DNA of 64,000 nucleotides from Xylogone sp. PMI_703 (taxonomy: Eukaryota > Ascomycota > Leotiomycetes): assembly GCA_021399445.1 (NCBI GenBank), contig JAJTUQ010000005.1:4836001-4900000 (forward strand). The letters run 5' to 3'. Numbering within the stretch: position 1 is the stretch's first letter; each line of letters starts with the position of its first letter. The notes beneath the pieces are model-generated. The model was not told the origin of the DNA and made no database searches. It was given only the letters and a program-made list of their open reading frames with translations. This document shows positions 58,376-64,000 of the stretch, piece after piece. The position numbers and the translations under genes were made by a program.

Positions 58376-61300
58376 TCATATCCACGTTCTCGGTTGCTTC
58401 TCGTCAACCTTCATTGTCCCGATTCTCCAAAATCTACGCTTCTTCACTTCAGGATTTCGGCTCTCCAGTGGCACCACATATCGCTGCCTTTCGATGCCCA
58501 CGTGAGTCTTCCCATCTGTACCAATGAATCGCCCATAACCGTAGCGATACTCCTCTTTCTTCCCACCGGCATCCGCAGCAAAATCGTTCAGTGCTCTACT
58601 CGCCGAAACATAAGCGATGATGGAAGCTACCGATGTCGGCATCCTTGGCAAGAATCTCTTTGGCCGGTTTGTATAGTATAAGACCGATACAATGAAGTGG
58701 AGAGAAAGAATGACAACCGATACCCTGAAGCTCACCGATGAAACAAAAAGGCGAGATGAATGGATAATGGCTTGAGCTGGTACTTGCGCAGTGACATCGG
58801 CTGGCGTGAAGACATGTGTGTTTAACCCAAGTAGAGCCGCAAAGAGCCTTGTATATAGCTTTTCCAGAGCAGGAAGAACTTCTTCTGATTTGGGCACAGG
58901 AGCAGAAGGGTCAACTAAATGCTCCGTATCAAGCATGATACCTAGCAAAGAGTTCATCCAATCAGAAGTAAAGCTGTCATTGTGCCAGCCAGAGTATCCG
59001 ACTGGATTTGCAATAAGGCTGGTACCCTGCACTAACAAGTCAGACATGCTCGCATTCACGGCGAAGTACTGCTGCGTATCCGCCGATAAATTACTCGTAA
59101 CGGTGGAGTTGAGAATATATCCCTCTGAATCAACGACAACGACAAATTCTGCGACCTGCAATTTAGGTGTACATCCAATAAACAGGGAAGTCACCTCTTT
59201 ATCCAATGAAGTAATGTTTCGAGACTCCGTAACAGTTTCAGCTCGAACCCAGCCTGCAACCAAAAGAGATTCACAAAACCCTCCATCATCAAGTCCGGGA
59301 CTGGGATGCATGGACTGCATTACTTCCATGGCTAGCTGGCCGGTTGGAAGGCTGGCCGAAAATGCGGTTGTTATATTAGAAGAAGAGCCGCTAGGTAATG
59401 GGAAACAAGTAATTTCAGTTCCATTCTCCAGGATATGAGTGGTTGAGAATAAGGCATTGAATTCATTTGCGTTTGGTTTGAACTGTACCCCGTTCTTAGA
59501 TCTTCCGGGAATGAGCTCAACACAGTCTACGGCAGCGCCAAAACCAGTTGATTGACCCTTATATGCCTGTATCTGCCTAGTTGAGTCGGAACTTCTCTGA
59601 AGTGAAGCTTTGTCTGGATCAAATGGAATATAGAAATAGTTTTCATCAACCCAGGTCGGCAGTGTCGTATTCACAGTCAAATTGGACAATGTGACGTAGA
59701 AATGATCGGAGTAACTAATCGTTGCTCCAATCAGAACATCGCTTGTGATCGCAATACCATCAAACTGAGGTAAAATGCTTCTGGATGCATTAACTGGTGT
59801 AATTGAGGTTACTGATCCTTCATTCAGTAACCCGGAAAGAGCAACAGCAAGAATATTAGTCGAAACAGCAGTGACGCAGACAGCTGCTAGGAGGAAATGA
59901 CCAGCCTTGAGGGCTTTCCAAGCAACTAGTTGAGGTGGAAGGGAATTATAATTTATCTGAATTGAGGCAGAAGCCTTGGCGTTTCCTTTCCTTAATTGTT
60001 CAAAGGGCTGCAGGAGACAAAGTATTCGATTTAATAATACCCATGCTGGCTCAAGGAGGGTTGCAAAAGCGGTGGGGAGGTAGTTTTCGATAATTGACAA
60101 GACGATGGTATTATTTGATGGGAGTGAGATACCTGCATGATAGCATATCAGAAAAATGTTTCATGGGGAAAGAGCGCCCATGATTCTCACCATTATGCTT
60201 TGAGCTAGTGACTTCTAGCGCAATGATGCCGGCAAGGACCAGAAGTATGAGAAATCCAAGTGATACACCGAAACCAAGACGAAGTTCAAAAGGGCGAACC
60301 GGAACGAACGTTTGAGAAGCAGTGCTAGATACTGAGCTTTTGTGAGACAGGTCTACCGGAAGAAACTCTTGCCGTTCAGTATCAAGTACGAGCTCAAGAG
60401 AGGGGGCCTTGCTCGACATATCCCGCTTCAAGACGAATGTGCATTTCGATATAACGCTGGCAAGCTCGTCCGAAGTAGGAGCACCGCCACAATCAAGTTT
60501 CCGGAGTAGATCGCTATCAGTCCGAACTACAGACATAACTTCTGCCACAGATGCAGGATCATAAGTCATACAACTTAATCGGCGTCTGGTATAGTACCAA
60601 AGACAAATTGTCATTACAGATATGATACCAAGGGCGGCCTCTACAATTATAGAGACCGTTCTAACCATGACAATTGCCGCAGGTCTACTCTGGCGAACGC
60701 CGGCCTGGACATTGATTAGTGAGTCAGAGTCAATTTGCTCCGTTAATGTATTAAAGGCAGTACTGAAGAGGAGCTGGTGGGCTCTTTGGAATGTATCCTG
60801 CAATGCTGCCGGCTTCGATAACTGATCCATAGAGACTGATTTGAGACCGATTCCGAAACCTAGCATGTTGGTGACCGGCCACGTAAGGTTGAATTTATTG
60901 AGCCGTGGAAACTGCTCCAATACCGTCTTATCCTGGATATTACTCTTTTCGTCTGATGGACTTGCCCCAATCCCTATGATATATTCAAAGAGAGAGGTGT
61001 TGAAGACATTTTCTGAAAGGGCTGATAAGTTTCCAGTAGCAGTCATCGCAGTAATAGAGTAATCAGATCCATTGACGGTGATGTAAGCTTCTTGAGAATA
61101 ATAGTTTGGCTCACAAAAAATCGCGGTGAGATTCGAATATATGCCGTGAGCAGTTCGAGAAGATGCTGACGCCCATAACGCAAGGAAATTTTTTGAGTGC
61201 TCAGATGAGCAATTTGGATTCTGAAGGGCATAGTCCACCCTTGCATCATCATAGTACCCAACGTAGAGCATCATGTAGGTTGCATTTGTGTTAGTGCCAT

Positions 61301-62551
61301 CCGACTGAGTAAGTTTGACCCCATTGGTATCAGGAAGTGCCATGTCTGGAATAACGCAACCTCTTCCATTGTCGAAAGTATACGATAATGATACTTCAGG
61401 TGTGACAATGGCAGGCGTGCATGTGATATTGGTGCTGTATATGCTAGTCTTCATAGCCCAAGTTTCAGCAGGCAAAGTCTCATGAGTATCCTCCACTGGC
61501 TTATATGGCAGTAATGCAAAATCATATGTGGTAAATGGGGGCAGCTTCTGACCTAGCCAGGATACTCCATAAGCTGTATTAAGAAAATTTGTGTTGAGAC
61601 TGGCGGTCTGTGATTTCACTGGAACAAGACTGCCAGATGTCCCCAGGTCGGTATGTGTTGTTTTTGTAACTGTCCCTGTATTAAATATAGCTGCCTGCAA
61701 CGGAGTGACTACCCAGAATATCGTAAGCATAATCGTACCCGAAGTAAATACACTCCAGTGTTTCCGTCGAAAAGCGGTGATGGGTATGAATGGTAAGAAA
61801 TCAAATGGGTACTGCAATAATAACGAGTTTTTCGAACTTGCACCTTCTGGTTTGCTTAGCTGAAACCATGGTTCCAATCTTTTGACATCTAAATCTATCC
61901 AGCTCCATACCATGGAGAATAGGACCGAGATGACTGTAGGGAAAAATAGATAAAGAAAACCGGGCACTTCTGGAAGGGTGTCGATATCAGAGGCAAATGC
62001 CAGGCCGCCTCCATTTTTATTTCCATTCCCAGAACTTATGTGGGCTAGGACCTCGAGTAGAACAATGAAGGCAATGCAAGTGAGAACGACACCGCCAAGA
62101 ACCGGAAGGCGAAGGCTGGCAGGCTTCCAGGATTTACAAGTAGCTGGAAACTTGTCAACATTGTATGGACATTATAAAATCAATATAAATCAGCATACGT
62201 CTATTTCCTCCATATTTATGCCTTGCCTCCCGATTACCGCCACCAAGCAGTGTCATTGCTCTCTTTGTAATACCAGGTCTAGCCCCCACATATCAATCTG
62301 TTCCCTTATTCTTCGGAGGCAAGAACAGAATAATAGAAAGTGACAAGCTTCTTCGTGGATATTAAACAGCCCGACGTTAAAGTAAGATGCTTAATGATTT
62401 CAATTAAGCATAACAGTCAGAAAAATGCTGACAACGAATTGTCGAGAAGTAAACAAAACCAAAGGGAAAGAACAATAAATAGAGAACAATACATGTACCT
62501 GCGGACAATACCTTGTTCCATCTGTAACTCATCCATCTGCAAGGTCTCCAT
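58376..62551 (-). CDS. DUF3433-family multi-pass membrane protein
   Basis: I join four exons: 62551-62499, 62278-62199, 62143-60191 and 60132-58376; 1280 residues. The two large open frames look like separate genes, but a 58-nt intron (GTGAGA/GCAG) links them in phase as KHNGISLPSNNT, and DUF3433 proteins are known to have two similar halves. Upstream, introns restore GNRPTCKSWKPASLRLPVLGG, the family's first membrane entry. Each half has hydrophobic segments flanking a large Ser/Thr- and Asn-glycosylation-rich region: VLTCIAFIVLLEVL, GFLYLFFPTVISVLFSMVW and IMLTIFWVVTPLQ in the first; FLLAAVCVTAVSTNILAVALSGL and VVILSLHFIVSVLYY in the second. Function is unknown. Exon 1 and its 220-nt intron are the least certain; the gene could also start at another upstream exon. 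Confidence 0.78.
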
Positions 62552-62833
62552 ATCTGCGGCAATTGGGCCGTTACAATTGGGTTCACGTCAATCGATGCGA
62601 GTGTGAGACTGGGTCAGGGAGGTAAGGTTTGAGGCAGCGCGTGTGTGTAACCACTCATTACACGTGGATCCAGTTGCCGAGGCCCAAAAATAGCCCTGTG
62701 CTTCCCAAGGCGTCTCCACCAGTGCAACCTAGCCGCCGACTTGGGTGGGTCAAATGAATCGCGGCCTTCAGGCCCCACCAACCAGCCACTTTCTCCATGT
62801 CCACACCCAGCATGCCTCCCGTCTACAGCTACC
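62552..62833. promoter_or_regulatory. short divergent promoter
   Basis: Only 282 bases separate the proposed start codons of the DUF3433 protein and the IMPACT homologue, which are transcribed in opposite directions. Both promoters and leaders must share this space if the DUF3433 first exon is right. Confidence 0.5.
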
Positions 62834-63679
62834 ATGAACGAGCAGCTCGCAGACGAGCTCGAAGCTATAAACTCCATCTATGGCCCCTCCACCATAATTC
62901 CGGCAGATGACGTCGAGCCGGGGCTATATATCCTGCACCTGGAGAAGCAAGACACTTCTCTCAAGCTTCAATTTCCAGAGGACTATCCAGCTGTCCCTCC
63001 GTCCGTCCTAGGCTCGCACAGCTCTGGAGAACATAGCAGAAAAGGGTTCGCTGCGCGAGTCGTTGAGGAGTTCCGAAATGCACTTGGTAACCTGTTCCAG
63101 CCTGCGGAGGTATGTCTGTTTGATGTCATTGAGGAGGTGAATCGCATCTGGGAAGAATCGGCTCCTGCAGATGCGGAAGTGGACAATACAGCAGTTGAAA
63201 ATGAACATCCACACGATGATGAACATATGCAGGTAGAAACAAAGCAATCTAGCTTTGCAAGTGGACCAGCGCCACCCTGGGTGCTCTCTGATGTTGTAGT
63301 TGAGATGAAATCCGTCTTTGTGGCTCGTTGTGCTCCAGTCACAAGTCCAGAACAAGCAGCGAGCTATTTACAGCACCTACTCGAAACAGACAAGAAAGTG
63401 CGCACCGCAACACATAATATCACGGCATGGAGGATTCAAGGGGAGAATGGAGTGACCTATCAAGATTGCGATGATGATGGAGAGACCGCTGCCGGAGGTA
63501 GGGTTCTACACTTGATGCAGCTGACGGATGTTTGGAACGTAATGGTGGTAGTGACCAGATGGTATGGTGGGCATTTGTTAGGGCCAAAACGGTTTAGCAT
63601 TATCAACACCGTTGCCAGAGACGGACTTGTCAAGGGGGCTTTTGTAAAGGAGGATGGGAAGAAGAAGGGTAAGCGATAG
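62834..63679 (+). CDS. IMPACT/Yih1 homologue (RWD plus UPF0029)
   Basis: Single exon, 281 residues from the ATG at 62834. IMPACT (Yih1 in yeast) binds Gcn1 through its RWD domain and competes with the kinase Gcn2, restraining eIF2alpha phosphorylation during amino-acid starvation. The RWD domain occupies about residues 1-105 (LADELEAINSIYG, LQFPEDYPAVPPSV). A Glu/Asp-rich linker follows, then the UPF0029/IMPACT domain from about residue 165, with FVARCAPVTS, HNITAWRI, the DDDGE loop and NVMVVVTRWYGGHLLGPKRF. The C-terminus is Lys-rich. The reading frame continues upstream without an ATG, so 62834 is the first usable start. Yeast Yih1 has a comparable length (258). Confidence 0.94.
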   Translation: MNEQLADELEAINSIYGPSTIIPADDVEPGLYILHLEKQDTSLKLQFPEDYPAVPPSVLGSHSSGEHSRKGFAARVVEEFRNALGNLFQPAEVCLFDVIEEVNRIWEESAPADAEVDNTAVENEHPHDDEHMQVETKQSSFASGPAPPWVLSDVVVEMKSVFVARCAPVTSPEQAASYLQHLLETDKKVRTATHNITAWRIQGENGVTYQDCDDDGETAAGGRVLHLMQLTDVWNVMVVVTRWYGGHLLGPKRFSIINTVARDGLVKGAFVKEDGKKKGKR

Positions 63680-64000
63680 CAAGGCTATCAAAGGTCTTTA
63701 TTGGAACCGTAGTTTCACCAGTATATGATTTATTGAGGTGATATTTCCAACCTTGAAACCTTATTTTACATTTTGTACAATCAAGATTGCCGCAATAGTG
63801 CGACTGCATAATTAAATATGAAGACATGTTTTGGTGGATTCATCATATATTCTTTTAATATAAGTCAATTGTCCATGCTAAACGCCTCAGCTCTTCCTAA
63901 AAGAAAGCTATGCCCAACAGCTGTTTTCTACTTCCTGAAGACCCACCAAAAAATGATCTAAAAACACAAAAGAATCAAAAGCATGAAAGAACGTATATAC
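63680..64000. other. 3' flank at window edge
   Basis: AT-rich sequence downstream of the IMPACT gene. No gene is visible before the window ends. Confidence 0.6.

Noticed and set aside
1..64000. CRISPR arrays, rRNA, tRNA and intact transposases
   Set aside because: No regularly spaced direct repeats, no B-box-like GTTCRANNC in a cloverleaf context that I could fold, and no transposase, integrase or reverse-transcriptase motifs were found by eye. A covariance-model scan would be needed to exclude a tRNA.

Overview
The window is nuclear DNA from a filamentous ascomycete (Pezizomycotina). The genes carry many short introns (about 45-110 nt) with GTRNGT-type donors and CTAAC/CTGAC-like branch points. 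Several products are typical of this group: a Zn2Cys6 regulator, an NmrA homologue, a Cel3A-type beta-glucosidase with a fungal cellulose-binding module, a DUF3433 membrane protein and a fungal nicotianamine synthase. The overall look fits a leotiomycete-like saprotroph or plant associate, but that is inference from memory of the families. I see no rRNA, no convincing tRNA, no intact transposon and no CRISPR array.

Layout. 1-9316 has no convincing gene; it holds two microsatellite blocks that are reverse complements of each other. 9317-9749 encodes a small Q/N/S-rich orphan protein behind a good CT-rich leader. 10750-12576 is a METTL25/RRNAD1-like methyltransferase. 13189-14472 (minus) is a NAP/SET/Vps75-family histone chaperone, and 15531-17145 is a 2OG-Fe(II) oxygenase. 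18017-21368 is a 15-exon secreted GH3 beta-glucosidase with a C-terminal CBM1. 21812-23700 (minus) is a PTR2 peptide transporter. 26626-27759 is a short-chain dehydrogenase, tail to tail with a Zn2Cys6 transcription factor (27796-30449, minus). 30761-32890 (minus) is a TFIIIC subunit (Tfc1/GTF3C5). 34030-36304 is PP2A B56, 36974-37783 (minus) a Tlg1/syntaxin-6 SNARE, and 39522-41363 a Bcs1-like AAA ATPase.

Then come about 7 kb without genes, ending in a 1.3-kb CT-rich stretch with no ATG that leads into nmrA (48326-49711). 51005-52215 (minus) is nicotianamine synthase, divergent from an ankyrin-tailed asparaginase (53702-55550). 56163-57953 is an FAD monooxygenase. 58376-62551 (minus) is a four-exon, 1280-residue DUF3433 membrane protein, head to head with an IMPACT/Yih1 homologue (62834-63679).

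How the genes relate. Most are unconnected housekeeping genes. Four have links to nitrogen supply: peptide import (PTR2), the nitrogen-metabolite repressor (NmrA), asparaginase, and the Gcn2-pathway modulator IMPACT. Nothing shows that they form a cluster. The beta-glucosidase promoter carries motifs matching the Xyr1/XlnR and Cre1/CreA consensus. There is no secondary-metabolite backbone gene. The observations most worth checking are the ATG-free nmrA leader, the stand-alone fungal nicotianamine synthase, the GH3-CBM1 architecture and the orphan Q/N/S-rich gene. All exon boundaries were read by eye from splice consensus, reading frame and family fit, and none is backed by transcripts.
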